The notes beneath the pieces were generated by a model. The model did no database searches. It was not told the DNA's origin and was given only the letters and a program-made list of their open reading frames with translations. From Spizellomyces sp. 'palustris' (lineage: Eukaryota > Chytridiomycota > Chytridiomycetes > Spizellomycetales > Spizellomycetaceae), in NCBI GenBank assembly GCA_006535965.1, contig QEAR01000070.1:48791-112790 (forward strand): 64,000 nt of DNA, read 5' to 3'. Shown piece after piece: positions 11,175 through 21,036 of the stretch. Numbering within the stretch: the stretch's first letter is position 1; each line of letters opens with the position of its first letter. Made by a program: the position numbers and the translations under genes.

Positions 11175-11558
11175 TTATTGTTGAGCAGCCCATTGCTCGG
11201 GTGTAAATGTTTTTTGTGAAAAGGCGTGGATTTGTGATATTTCGTCCTGTAGTGCTTCATTGACCATCCTAATCCCAACAATTATATAAACCTTGCAACA
11301 CAATGTAGGATTGACAATATTTTACCTGTGTCGACTCAAGAGGGGTTTCCCGGCAAAGAGTTTGGAAACGATCACGACTTGAAAGCTTTGGCCGCATCCG
11401 TTCGAGGTATCCGTTACTTCCTAGTGTGTTTGTTGACATTTTGGTTTTTGGTAATAAAACATGCGAGGTTTTTTGGGGGGTTGGGTTGGACGTACCACAT
11501 GCTCTGCTTCGAGTTTGGATTTTATTTGGGCTTCGAGGTGGGATTGGGCTACCGGCAT
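11175..11558 (-). CDS. BolA2/Fra2-type iron-sulfur regulatory protein
   Basis: Three exons (11496-11558, 11326-11420, 11175-11268), 83 residues, the usual length of BolA2/Fra2. The protein starts [20 protein letters not shown]. It has the class core [19 protein letters not shown] with the conserved cysteine, then [15 protein letters not shown] with the invariant histidine that helps bind a [2Fe-2S] cluster with a monothiol glutaredoxin, and ends in [15 protein letters not shown]. In yeast and human the cytosolic BolA2/Fra2-glutaredoxin pair carries iron-sulfur signals for iron regulation; a cytosolic place here is inferred because no presequence is visible. The gene lies head-to-head with cytochrome c1, separated by about 490 bp. 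Confidence 0.93.
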
Positions 11559-12049
11559 GCTTCCAAGTGGAATTTGCAAAAAAAAACGACGGAAATGACA
11601 GCTCTTGTTGCTTATGCGAAACTGCTCGTGTGGACGCTCAACACATTGGCATGTTGCCAGGCAAAGGAAATTATCGGCAAGTCACGTGGTTCTTCTTTGT
11701 TCTTGGGCGTTTTGAAGCGTTTTTGTCGAATAGGTTTGCGGGACTTTGCGTTTGTTGGTGGAAGACGCGCAGAAAACAACTCCTCCGTAACGCACATTTA
11801 CGACGGACGGACCTCGTTTTTCACGTCCTTGCTAGTTTTAGTTTGGCATTTGTGGGTACTTTTGTGTTTTGTCTTTTGGTTTTGCGGTCTCGTCCCCCCC
11901 GTACCCGCGTTTGTTCGATACGTTTTACCCATTTGATAGAAGATACCTTGTTTATAGGTATGTTTTTGGTGCATCAACGTTTGACAAAAAGCGGGTTGTG
12001 ACAAGGACAAGTGAATAACCTGTACGGTTTTTGTTGTAGTGGAGCCACG
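11559..12049. promoter_or_regulatory. Divergent promoter region between BolA2-like and cytochrome c1 genes
   Basis: A 491-bp region separates two start codons pointing away from each other, so it must contain both promoters or one bidirectional promoter. Plus-strand open frames run through it (about 11328-12001) but are Phe/Leu/Trp-rich, without ATG context or domains, and overlap the BolA gene antisense. A possible 5' UTR intron acceptor (TTGTTGTAG) lies just before the c1 start. Confidence 0.5.
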
Positions 12050-13291
12050 ATGCTTTCCAAGGTAGCATACACGACCACCGCCCGCGCTGTCCGGGCATCA
12101 TCCACCTTCCGCCCCGTCCGTTTTGCATCGACACAAGCGGGCCCTTTTGGCGCTAACCGCAAGGCAGCCATGATGTGGTTCACCAAAGCGGCTGCCGCGT
12201 CTGCCATTGTCGGGTACGGCGTCTCCAACTATGTGTTAACCGATGACCGCATGGCACCTGTCTACAAGGCTGTTTCGGAGGCGTCTACCGAGTTGAAAAA
12301 GAAGGCAAAAGAGTTTGGGATTGAGTTGGAGATTCCCTTTACGGTTGCGCATGCCTTTTCGACTGCCGACCATGGGTTGCATCCACCTCATTACCCGTGG
12401 GACCATTATAGCCCATGGAAGAGTTATGACCATTCTTCGTGAGTAGAGTGTGCATTGTTGTGAATTCTTTGGTGTTGTGTATTGATGGATTGGGTAGCAT
12501 TCGCCGTGGTTTCCAGGTGTACAAGGAGGTTTGCTCTGCTTGCCACTCTATGGATTACATTCACTACCGTAACTTGGTGGGTGTAAGTCACACGGAAGCT
12601 GAGGCCAAGGAGCTTGCTGCCGAGTACGAGTACGAGGATGGACCCGATGACTCTGGTCAGATGTTTATGCGTCCTGGAAAGGTGTGTGTTGTGTAGCTGT
12701 GTTTTTGTATGGAAATTGGGGTTTTTTACATTTGCAAACTATTTGGTAGCTTACGGACGCGATGCCCAAACCATACCCTAATGAGGAGGCTGCGCGTGCC
12801 GCCAACGGAGGAGCTTACCCTCCGGACTTGAGCTGCATTGTTCGTGCAAGGCACGGTGAAGACGACTACATTTTCGCCCTTCTTCTCGGGTATTGCGATC
12901 CCCCGGCCGGTGTCAACATTCGTGAGGGTCTTCATTACAACCCGTACTTTCCTGGAGGAGCGATTGCCATGGCCCGGTCCATTTTCGATGAAGTGGTAGA
13001 TTACGAGGATGGCACGCCGAACAATGCCTCCCAGCTCGCCAAGGACGTGACGACGTTCCTTTCTTGGGCTTCCTACCCCGAGCACGATGAGCGCAAAAAG
13101 ATGGGATTGAAGACGTTGGCGATTAGTGCAATGTTGCTTGGATTGTCTGTGTGGTGGAAGAGGTTCAAGTGGAGCTATGTCAAGTCCAAGAAGATTGTGT
13201 ACAGGCCCGGAAAGGTAAGAACTTTTTAGTTTGGAAAGTGCCCCATTTAGATTTTAATGTTGCTCTGTTCTTGTAGTTTGACGAAGTTTAA
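12050..13291 (+). CDS. CYT1: Cytochrome c1, haem subunit of respiratory complex III
   Basis: Four exons (12050-12438, 12498-12681, 12750-13214, 13277-13291), 350 residues; the last exon encodes only FDEV. The N-terminus is an Arg/Ser/Thr-rich mitochondrial presequence followed by a hydrophobic sorting stretch (about residues 45-60). The covalent haem site is VCSACHSM (CxxCH). Downstream are [20 protein letters not shown], the axial-Met region GGAIAMARS, and a single C-terminal transmembrane helix ([15 protein letters not shown]) followed by a basic matrix-facing tail. It passes electrons from the Rieske protein to cytochrome c at the inner membrane. ATG 12050 is chosen because it begins the presequence; an upstream in-frame ATG lies in a likely 5' UTR intron. 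Confidence 0.96.
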
Positions 13292-13710
13292 TTATTTTGC
13301 AAAATGTTCATCATAAAAATATCCATTTTCAAAAATAAATGTGAGGGATAGGCGGTAGTCCTCCGCATTTTTTTTTCAGATGGGTTTGGGAAATTTCGCT
13401 TTTTTTTTTTAATTTTCATATGTGTCTGTGTGTTGTTGACATGTATGATGAGTGTGTGTGTGCGTGTGGGTTGAATGGGGCACTCGTTTCTTGCGGGTTT
13501 TGTTATGTGCAAAACAAGTGTGCCCTATATGAATCCTGCTGCTCAAATCCCTCATATATAGATATATTTCGTTTGGGAATAACCAGCCCTGCACGAATGC
13601 CCTTTGACATTGTGTGTATTGTTTTTTGTTTTACAAGGAAATCGTTGGTATGGGTTATTGGTCTGGGTAAATGGGGAGTACGATGTGCGAGGTGATAGTG
13701 GACAGTTTTC
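13292..13710. other. Intergenic region after cytochrome c1
   Basis: A 419-bp spacer with T-runs and GT-rich sequence (13420-13470) fitting the cytochrome c1 3' UTR. No supported coding frame. Confidence 0.45.
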
Positions 13711-14008
13711 ATGCCAAGAATAGCTTTGCGTGATCGCTTTGCGTGTAATCGATCTGACAGTTGGAACGAGCGTTTTTGCTGAACTGGGGTTTGATGATGC
13801 TGGGGTTGTTGCGTTGCGCTGATTTGTATTCTTTGTTGTGAGGTTTGCCAACAGTGTAAAAGCTGCTTCAGAAAAGCTCCTATCTCTTCCCCCCAAGAAA
13901 TCCGTCATCGGAACTCTAAATAATTTAAAAAGTCTGCGCGCTGGAACACTTGTTGATGTTGCAACAGGTGTGCTTAAAGCAAAAAACCGGCTGCGGAGAA
14001 AGAGATAG
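13711..14008 (+). CDS. Possible small two-exon gene, 65 residues, unknown
   Basis: Proposed exons 13711-13742 and 13843-14008. The second exon reads without stop from FANSVKAASEKLLSLPPKKS through LRAGTLVDVATGVLKAKNRL to TAG at 14006-14008, with normal protein-like composition; the frame is closed just upstream, so an intron acceptor (TTGTTGTGAG) is needed. The first exon, MPRIALRDRFA, gives a correct reading phase with a GTGTAA donor and branch-like GCTGAAC/GCTGAT. The basic start could be a mitochondrial presequence. I do not recognise the family. A competing long frame on the opposite strand (13552-14028) has no splice signals or motif. Real coding status is uncertain. Confidence 0.4.
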
Positions 14009-14160
14009 CGCGCGCAACGCAATGGCAAAAAAAGGGATATTGCAAACGACCTCGAGGTTTGTGTTATGCTGCTTGTCCTCTTTTACTTTTACCATCTTCA
14101 CAACTTTATTAAACAAAGGGACTCGTTGGCGGTCTTGTCTTCCTTGAGCGACTCTTAACC

Positions 14161-15899
14161 ATGGCCGCCATTGCATTAGGTCCATTAGGTCGCCCCCCAT
14201 TCCCATCCCCCACTTTCATCCCCCTCAGACCCAAACCAGCACTCACCGTCCGACACGACCCCCCCGGCTCCTTTTCCCAAAACATTTCAGTCGACATTCG
14301 GCCTCATGCATCCGCTGCGTTCATTACGGGTGTACCTGGTCTCAATGCATGGACAGTGTCTGGCACCGTCCGTATCAGAAACACATCCGCCGTCAAACAT
14401 AAGCGGGTCTTGTCGGTTCGACTCGCTTTTCGCGGGTGGGTAGAGACGGTCGTTGTCGATGACAAGGGGGATTTATACCGTGATGTCAAGGAACTCTTGT
14501 CAAGAGAACAAAGCTTGATTACCAGTGACGATGGTATGGTCTTTAACGAAACGGAATCGGGGTCGAGTGGAGAGAGTTCAACTGGGGATGTGAATACAAA
14601 GGGCATCACGATCCCCCCTTCCGACTCAGTCACAATGTCATTCCATTTCGACTTTTCCGAGCCGGAAGGAGGATTCCATTTACCAGACTCGAGTTTCATT
14701 GGAGAATCACGGGCAAGCCGTGCTACGATCCATTACTTTCTTGAAGCTGCTGTGGTAGCCCAAGGTCGACTCTTGGGTCCTCAGAAACGCTCTTTTCGCA
14801 TCCCAGTCCCATTGGCATGGTGTCCCGCCGCCATTGCATCCTACCTCCGTCGCTCCAATTCCCCCATCCTATCTCCCACACCCAAATCATGGAACATGTC
14901 CATCCAAGATCCGCGTCCAGGCCGCTTCCCATCCACCATGCTCGACACCTCCATCCAAATATCAACAACAACCTTGGAACCAGGTCAAACCTTTTCTGTC
15001 CACATTCTGACGAGTATCGTCCCAACAGCCGGTATCCGCATCTCCAAAATCCATATCAACCTCCAAGGACACGCCCACCTCAAATCCACTCGAACAAAAT
15101 CCCAAAACAAACTATCCCTTCCTGCCCTCCATTGGATCCGGTCACCGTCAACGGACTTTACAGTCATCCCCTGTCGTATCCCCGCCCCGAATCAATCTTT
15201 TCCTCCTAGTGTGGACGTACCCGATATGCTCACATTATCCTATATCCTCATCATTCGTATCCAGCTCGCCAAAACCTCTAGTGATAAATTCCGGTTGGAG
15301 GATATTGTTGTTGAATGTCCGATTACGGTTTTGGGATGTGGGCCACGGGCTGCTCGACCTGCTGTTTCCTCCAAATGGACTGATATGCCTTTTGATTTTT
15401 TTGATGAGCATGTTGGTGCACTTCGTTCTGGGTCTGGGTCTGGTCCTGGTCCGTGGGTCCAGCATCCCACCTTACGCGATCCGGCCCTGGACGAGCGGAT
15501 GGACAAGGAAGCCAAATGGACTGACATGCCTTTTGGTTCTCTTGCTAATGATGTGGGTACACCTGGTTCTGGTCCTGGTTCTGGTCCTGTTCCGTGGGTC
15601 CAGCATCCCGTAATCCCGCATCCCACCTTACGCGATCCGGCCCTGGACGAGCGGGTGGACAAGGAGGTATATGAAGCCATAGCGAGGTTTTACCCGAAAT
15701 TGAATGATGAAGTCGAGTTGTGGCTTGGGGATTGTGTTCTTGTCAAGTATGTTTTTTTTTTTAGTTGTTGTGACAAGTGTCGACGTTAACCTTGTGACTT
15801 TATAGTGAAATTATGGAGGATGGATGGGCACAGGGACTCAATCTCCGGACAGAACAATCCGGAGTGTTCCCTATGGGCGCCGTGAAACGCATCGCTTAA
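14161..15899 (+). CDS. Arrestin-fold protein with C-terminal SH3 domain
   Basis: Two exons (14161-15746, 15806-15899), 559 residues. Residues about 35-230 look like an arrestin N-domain (SGTVRIRNTSAVKHKRVLSV, VTMSFHFDF, ATIHYFLEAAVVAQGRL) and about 255-400 an arrestin C-domain (DTSIQISTTTLEPGQTFSV, ISKIHINLQG, LTLSYILIIRIQLA). A linker holds two copies of a 47-51 residue module starting KWTDMPF. The last 60 residues are SH3-like: YEAIARFYPKLNDEVELWLG, then NEIMEDGWAQGLNLRTEQSG and VFPMGAVKRI. Alpha-arrestins recruit ubiquitin ligases to membrane cargo, but no PPxY motif was noticed; the SH3 suggests binding of proline-rich partners at the cortex. Function is inference from fold. Confidence 0.8.
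15373..15666 (+). repeat. Internal tandem duplication in the arrestin-SH3 coding sequence
   Basis: Copy 1 (15373-15513) and copy 2 (15514-15666) both begin with codons for KWTDMPF and end in HPTLRDPALDER. Between these ends each copy has a Gly/Ser/Pro-rich stretch. The middle has diverged and copy 2 has a small extra VIPHP insertion, so the duplication is not brand new. Confidence 0.85.
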
Positions 15900-16341
15900 C
15901 CACTAGACAAGGCATTTTAGATATTCTTATTACTAGTACCACACCATGAACTTTTGTAGATGGCTAGAGTATTTTTTTTGAGGATAGATAGATGAAGGGA
16001 AATAGAATTGGATGAGAGGGGTTTTTATCAATCGTTACCGAGGTCATCACCATGAGGATATCTTGTACAAGATCATGGAATCAAAGGCTTCACGAGAATG
16101 AAACAAAAAAATGTGAAAGCGAATCAACAAGCCGGGTCATAAATGCAATTGTATTCCCCTTTTCGTTTTTATTTTCTCTTTTACAAAAGGCTGATTTATT
16201 GGTGGGCGGGTTGGTGGGTGGGTGGTGGAGCGGACATTTAGATTCACGCAAAATAAAATAAAAAAACACCCTATACGCAACAATGTGATCTCAAAAATCA
16301 CCCATGCCAGTACACATAACACACACACACAACAAAAAGAG
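15900..16341. other. Intergenic region between convergent genes
   Basis: A 442-bp spacer between two convergent stops, AT-rich, with likely 3' UTRs from both sides and a short (GGGT)n-like stretch (about 16200-16235). No supported gene. Confidence 0.5.
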
Positions 16342-19300
16342 CTATCGAGACGCATCTCGCTCATGTTCCCCATGTTCTCCCAGTCTCCCACGTCCCTTGG
16401 TTCCTTTTTCCGGTGCCGAGCGCCGTCGATGGGTATTGTCCAAAAGTTCTTCATCAGTGGCAGGTCGGTCCACTTGGGGTTCCAACAAGGACTCGGTCTC
16501 CAAGGTGTGTCGCTTGACAGCTCGTGCGCTATTAATCCGTTCCGGGCTTTTGGCGGATCGGACATCCTGCCAGGGTGATTTGGGAGCTGCTGACGCAGAG
16601 AGAGAGCGGGGTCGAGCCCAGGCTTTTGGGTCTCTTCCGTGCTTGTCGCGCGGGTATGCTTCTCGTCCGCGTCGGTGATATACAGGTGTCTGTTCGTCTT
16701 CTTCTTGTTTGGGTGGGTCTGCCAACCCGTTTAGATTCTGTATGCGGTTCGTTGTGGTTGTTGTAAGGGTATCCATGCGTTGGGAGCGATTCGCCCACAA
16801 GAGTATGCCTTTGCTACCCCGGCGCTTTGGATGATGTGTCGTGTCTCCTGGTGGAAGGTGTCCCTCCCGTCGCGAGGCGTCAGGGTAGGATCGGTTCATG
16901 TGATGTTCATCGGAATGTTGCCGCGAGTGAGGCTTGTAAGGTCGGTGCCAGTCGCGGTCCATTTCAAGAGGGACGTCGTGCTTGGTAGGTGATCTGCGGC
17001 GGCGTTCCCGCTCAGGTTCGTGATCCTGGTGTAACCCGTGCTTTTTAGGAGATATTCGGCCTTCAGACTTTGCTTTACGTTCGGGAATGGAGGGCGACGT
17101 GTGTCCATTGTGCTTGGTCTGAACCGAGAGGGTCTCTGGATAGGATGCTGCTTTGCGTCCATTCGGACTCTTGTCTCTGCGGTCATGGACAGGAGACCGA
17201 CGACCACTGTGGTGGTTGTGCGGCTGAAGATGTGATGATTTAGGCTGCGGTTGGGATTCGGCCGCGGAGGTGACGCGTTGCTCTTGTGGCGATCGTAAAG
17301 TTTTGGACGGTTCTGGCGGCAAGGGTTCGGGAGCATGATGGGTAAGCGGACCTGGCAACGGTACGTCGGGCGCTGCATCGGCTCGTTCACAAGATAGTGT
17401 CCGTGATCGCCCATCACTCCCAATCTCGCTAATAATAACCTCCTTTACATCATCGCCGTCTGATTGCTTCTCAATGTATACCTGAATAGGCGATCGCGGA
17501 GAGTTATGCCCGACATCCCCAGTTTTCTCGCTATTCTCTGCTTTTTCGGGATCTTTTTTGCCAAAATCTGTAGTTTTTTTGTAAAGAGAGCCGGCAGCTG
17601 CACTTGCACCGTTACGATCGCGCAGTTGGGACGGAGTGGCCCAGGCATTAGTCACCCCTCTTCGCTTCATCTCAGCCGCCCTCCGCTCGCTTGCGTAAGA
17701 ATAGTAGTTGGGACGTACTCGGTGGTTCTCGAGATGTCGGCTCTCCAGTTGCAGTGAAGACAAGCGGTGAATATCTTCCGGCGTAATATGTGGGGCCCCG
17801 CCACGCAAGAGGTTGAGGCCAGCTAACAAGCGTCGGTCGCCATTGTCCAAGCCAGCGCATCCGTTCGAGCGTGGATCTGGACCTGAAGCGCTAGCCGTTG
17901 TGTGTGCATATGGTGGGTGGTTCGTGTAAAAAAAGTTTCCTGGCTGACCGTTTGTTTTGTACCCATAAGGACCTCCCCGGGTGTCGTGATGAAGTTGTGA
18001 TTGATAAGCGTCATATTTCCGCCATCCGTATAGTTCATGATGCATGGTATTTCGGCCAATATCGTTCACATACGTTCTGTGGCCATTCATAAGTAATGGT
18101 CCAAGGTTGCTGATGGGTATTCGGCGATGTAGTGGGATATAGCGTTCGCACGCAGCCTCGAGTCCTTCTCCCTTTTCGAGGATGGAAAGTGCACGATCAA
18201 ATTCTTTTCTCAGACCAGCAACAGACACAGCATCCGCGGAATTTGCAAGGTTTCTCTGGGGATTGAATGGCTCCTCAACACAGAGAAACCGACAAGTGCG
18301 TTCAACATCCAAATTCCACCCTTTTTCTTCCTTTGTAAGATACCGGCCATGTCTTACGGAAATAACATGCGCGTCATAATTGAACTCCACGGCGTATCTC
18401 CGAAAGAAGCCGAAAAGAAGGGACGCTAACGTTTCGTTGTTTTTCTGCCCGAATCCTCGAACAGACTCGAGGTTCTCGAAAAATGAACAGTCCACGCCAT
18501 CCACAATCACTGGTTTGACCTTTTGAGGATCGGCCTTTAGTTGTTCGAAATACATTGTGTGCAAACATGGTAATATTGGAGGCTGGCGCATTTGTAGGAA
18601 ATTGAGAACCTTTAATTCCCACAACGTGTCAGTCGCTGCGAAAAAAACTCGTCCCAACAACAATTCTGCTATCTCACCATCATCGTCCAACAATAGGTGC
18701 TTAGTGTTCCCCCTTTTGCAGCTATTATGCAAAGATTTATTAGTGCTCGATGCATAGCGATACCGGTTGAGGACACTTACCATCATTTAGCGCCCTTTGT
18801 CGGGTCCAATGCTTTATTACAAGCATCAACGGCTTCACTCGAGGGTCAATGTCCACGTATGTCTTGATCAAACGGGTATTTCGCAATGCAATAGTGTTAT
18901 TTACATTGATGTCGCAATTTGCATGGCTGGAATTACGGATAAGAAGACGCTCAATCGTACGACGTTGCACGCTGTTTGCAGATACATACTATTCGGGATC
19001 GTAGAACTTGCATATTGGAACTTTTGCTTTTGCCACCGTGTTCACTCCTTCCATCCCATCTACAAGAAATGAAGTCTCAGGAATGTCCAAATCTTGGAGA
19101 TTGCTTGGACACCTACGCTTTTGTAACGCAGCCGCCAAAACATGCATATTTGCAACCCCATTTATTCTATCATCCCAAGGTGTAGTGAGACAAAGGTCCA
19201 CATCGCTACTGAGTGTTCCCAACCCATTTGTTGAAGATCTGAATGCATGCTTTAGCGTTATATACCATCTTTACGGGACGGGATCTCAAATCTACCTACC

Positions 19301-20025
19301 CAAACAGATGTACAGTGATATTCTTATCTGGCCATTCTATGTCAAGGATATTCTGGAGTTTTGCGACAAAGTGTGAGCGCAGTTGTTCGCTCTCTGGTGA
19401 CGGCAACAATCTCTGTTGCAGAATAATGCCCGCATCAGTTGTGAACTCGAGTCACTCCAATTCCAAACGTCATACCTGACACAAGTCATTCATCTCAAAC
19501 GTTAAAAGCTCTTCTATATCGTCTTTCAGTCGGCTGCTAATATCCTCTGCAGATCGCATTCGTATGCTAGTAGGACTAATGGCCAGATGTCCACCAAAGA
19601 CAAACTGAACAAGAATGAGTAAAGAACAGTAACGAGATATCAGCCAAGCCAGTTTCAGAGCTAAAACCACAAGCAATGGGCAAATTCACCACATTAGCTT
19701 GCAGATATTTGCTCCTCCGGATATTTACCTCCGCCTCTTCCAAGATCTCGGAGAATCGCTCTCCGCCGGAAGGCTTCACAGGGAGACTGACATCTGGTGG
19801 CGGTGGCATATCTTCCTCGGCCGTCGTGGGGGACAACTTCACTGGATATTGCATGGGCATACCAGTCGAGATCTGTACAAGAGGCGGTAGTTGAAAATGT
19901 TTTTGGGGGATTTTGGTGACGACCCGGACAGCGCAAACGGGGTGCCAGCGTCGGAAGGCGGGTATCGGTGGGGGAGCGAAGCCGCGGCTAACAGGGTATA
20001 AAGGGGGCAGAGGTGTGCAGAGCAT
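16342..20025 (-). CDS. Cid1-type non-canonical poly(A)/terminal nucleotidyltransferase with charged C-terminal tail
   Basis: Seven exons (19690-20025, 19476-19604, 19300-19412, 18990-19238, 18781-18926, 18678-18712, 16342-18609), 1091 residues. The Pol-beta-like catalytic motif is split by an intron: HLFG + SSTNGLGTLSSDVDL gives the GS motif and the two metal-binding aspartates. The third is in YHANCDINVNNT. Then come RPLIK-type helices (VKPLMLVIKHWTRQ), GGTLSTYCW on a 35-nt exon, and a PAP-associated domain (VDCSFFENLESVRGFGQ, ETLASLLFGFFRRYAVEFNY). The final 450 residues are Arg/Ser/His/Pro-rich, disordered and RS-like, suggesting RNA or splicing-factor contacts. It should add A or U tails to RNA 3' ends. 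The start is the first ATG of exon 1; an upstream exon cannot be excluded because an AG lies just before it. Confidence 0.9.
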
Positions 20026-21036
20026 ACTTAGAATCCCAACACTAGTCAAAACAAACTTGCTCAATGGAAGATAAGAGAAACGTACGCGAACTGCTGCACT
20101 GAGGCGAAAGTAAATTCTCACTCAATGAGCTTTTAGCTTTCTATTTAGATGCTTTGCTCTTCTTTAGAGTCTGTTCCACTCGAAACTGGATACAGCTACG
20201 TTGTCTTCTGGGCCCGATATCTGACTAATAGCTGTCAATGTGGAAGCTCGATCCACGTCCCCACTGGTAGAGAAGCCGGAAAGCTGGTAACCCAAGTTTG
20301 AACAGAACAAGCTCTGCGCTGTGGTGGCCGTTGCAAACTCCTTTGAAAGACAGAAAGGATGGAGATGCGGTGCAGAGCGGAGGAAGCTTGTCGGTGCCAC
20401 CAGCACTGGAAGGGCGGAGGAGCAGCAGCGAGACAAGTTTCCCCCAGCAGAAATGGAACCGACACGCGATGTTGCAGGTGCCAAATCAACCTGTACATTC
20501 AATGGTATTACTTGTTGTTGTTGCAGCTGCTTGCAAGTCCAGTTTTCTTTTCAACAGACAATTTGAAAGGCTGCTGCCATTTCTTTTATTTTGTATTATG
20601 AGCTGCAAGCAGTTAGATTCCTTTTTTTAAAAATAATCGCCGCGGAAGCCCAGCCCACAGTTCCAGTGCGTGGCTTTCCCGTGGTACTCGTGCGCTGACG
20701 AATCGGTCGGGGCCATGGCATAAGCAGAACATCTGTTGCCAAAGGATCACAGCGCTGAGGGGATCTTACCCTAACTGGTGCCAAGAACCAATCTCACCTT
20801 TGATCAATGGTAATCAGGCTGGTAACAGCCTGACATAAAATATACACAAGAAACTTGTCAAGTTTCTATTGAATGGCGGGTTCGGGGCCTACAGTAATCT
20901 GACAATATTCCGGTAAATATTGAATCATTGGGGTACTCATGCCCATTAGAGTAAATGATCACTATGATACAAAAAAGAGAGAATTACTAGTAAAACTGCA
21001 CCAAATGTGCTGTCCCATCAACAATATCCACCTCCT
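20026..21036. other. Intergenic region with one weak small-gene candidate
   Basis: About 1 kb between two minus-strand genes. Apart from the weak candidate at 20164-20580 I see only AT-rich sequence and a small inverted repeat (CAGGCTG...CAGCCTG, 20814-20833). Confidence 0.4.
20164..20580 (-). CDS. Weak candidate small gene, 115 residues
   Basis: Proposed exons 20560-20580 and 20164-20490. The first exon (MAAAFQI, good AAGAAATGG start context) joins in frame through a weak GTCTGT donor to a 108-codon frame starting VDLAPATSRVGSISAGG and ending SSFEWNRL plus stop. The composition is Ser/Ala/Leu-rich with few acidic residues, a little like a mitochondrial presequence. No family is recognised. 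It could also be an upstream exon of the nucleotidyltransferase gene or non-coding. Confidence 0.27.

Noticed and set aside
11328-12001. Two overlapping plus-strand frames of about 190-200 codons
   Set aside because: They are antisense to the BolA2-like exons and run through the promoter region; Phe/Leu/Cys/Trp-rich translation from T/G-rich DNA.
13552-14028. Minus-strand frame of 158 codons downstream of cytochrome c1
   Set aside because: No motif, Ser/Thr/Asn-rich random look, and it overlaps a plus-strand exon with better protein-like composition.
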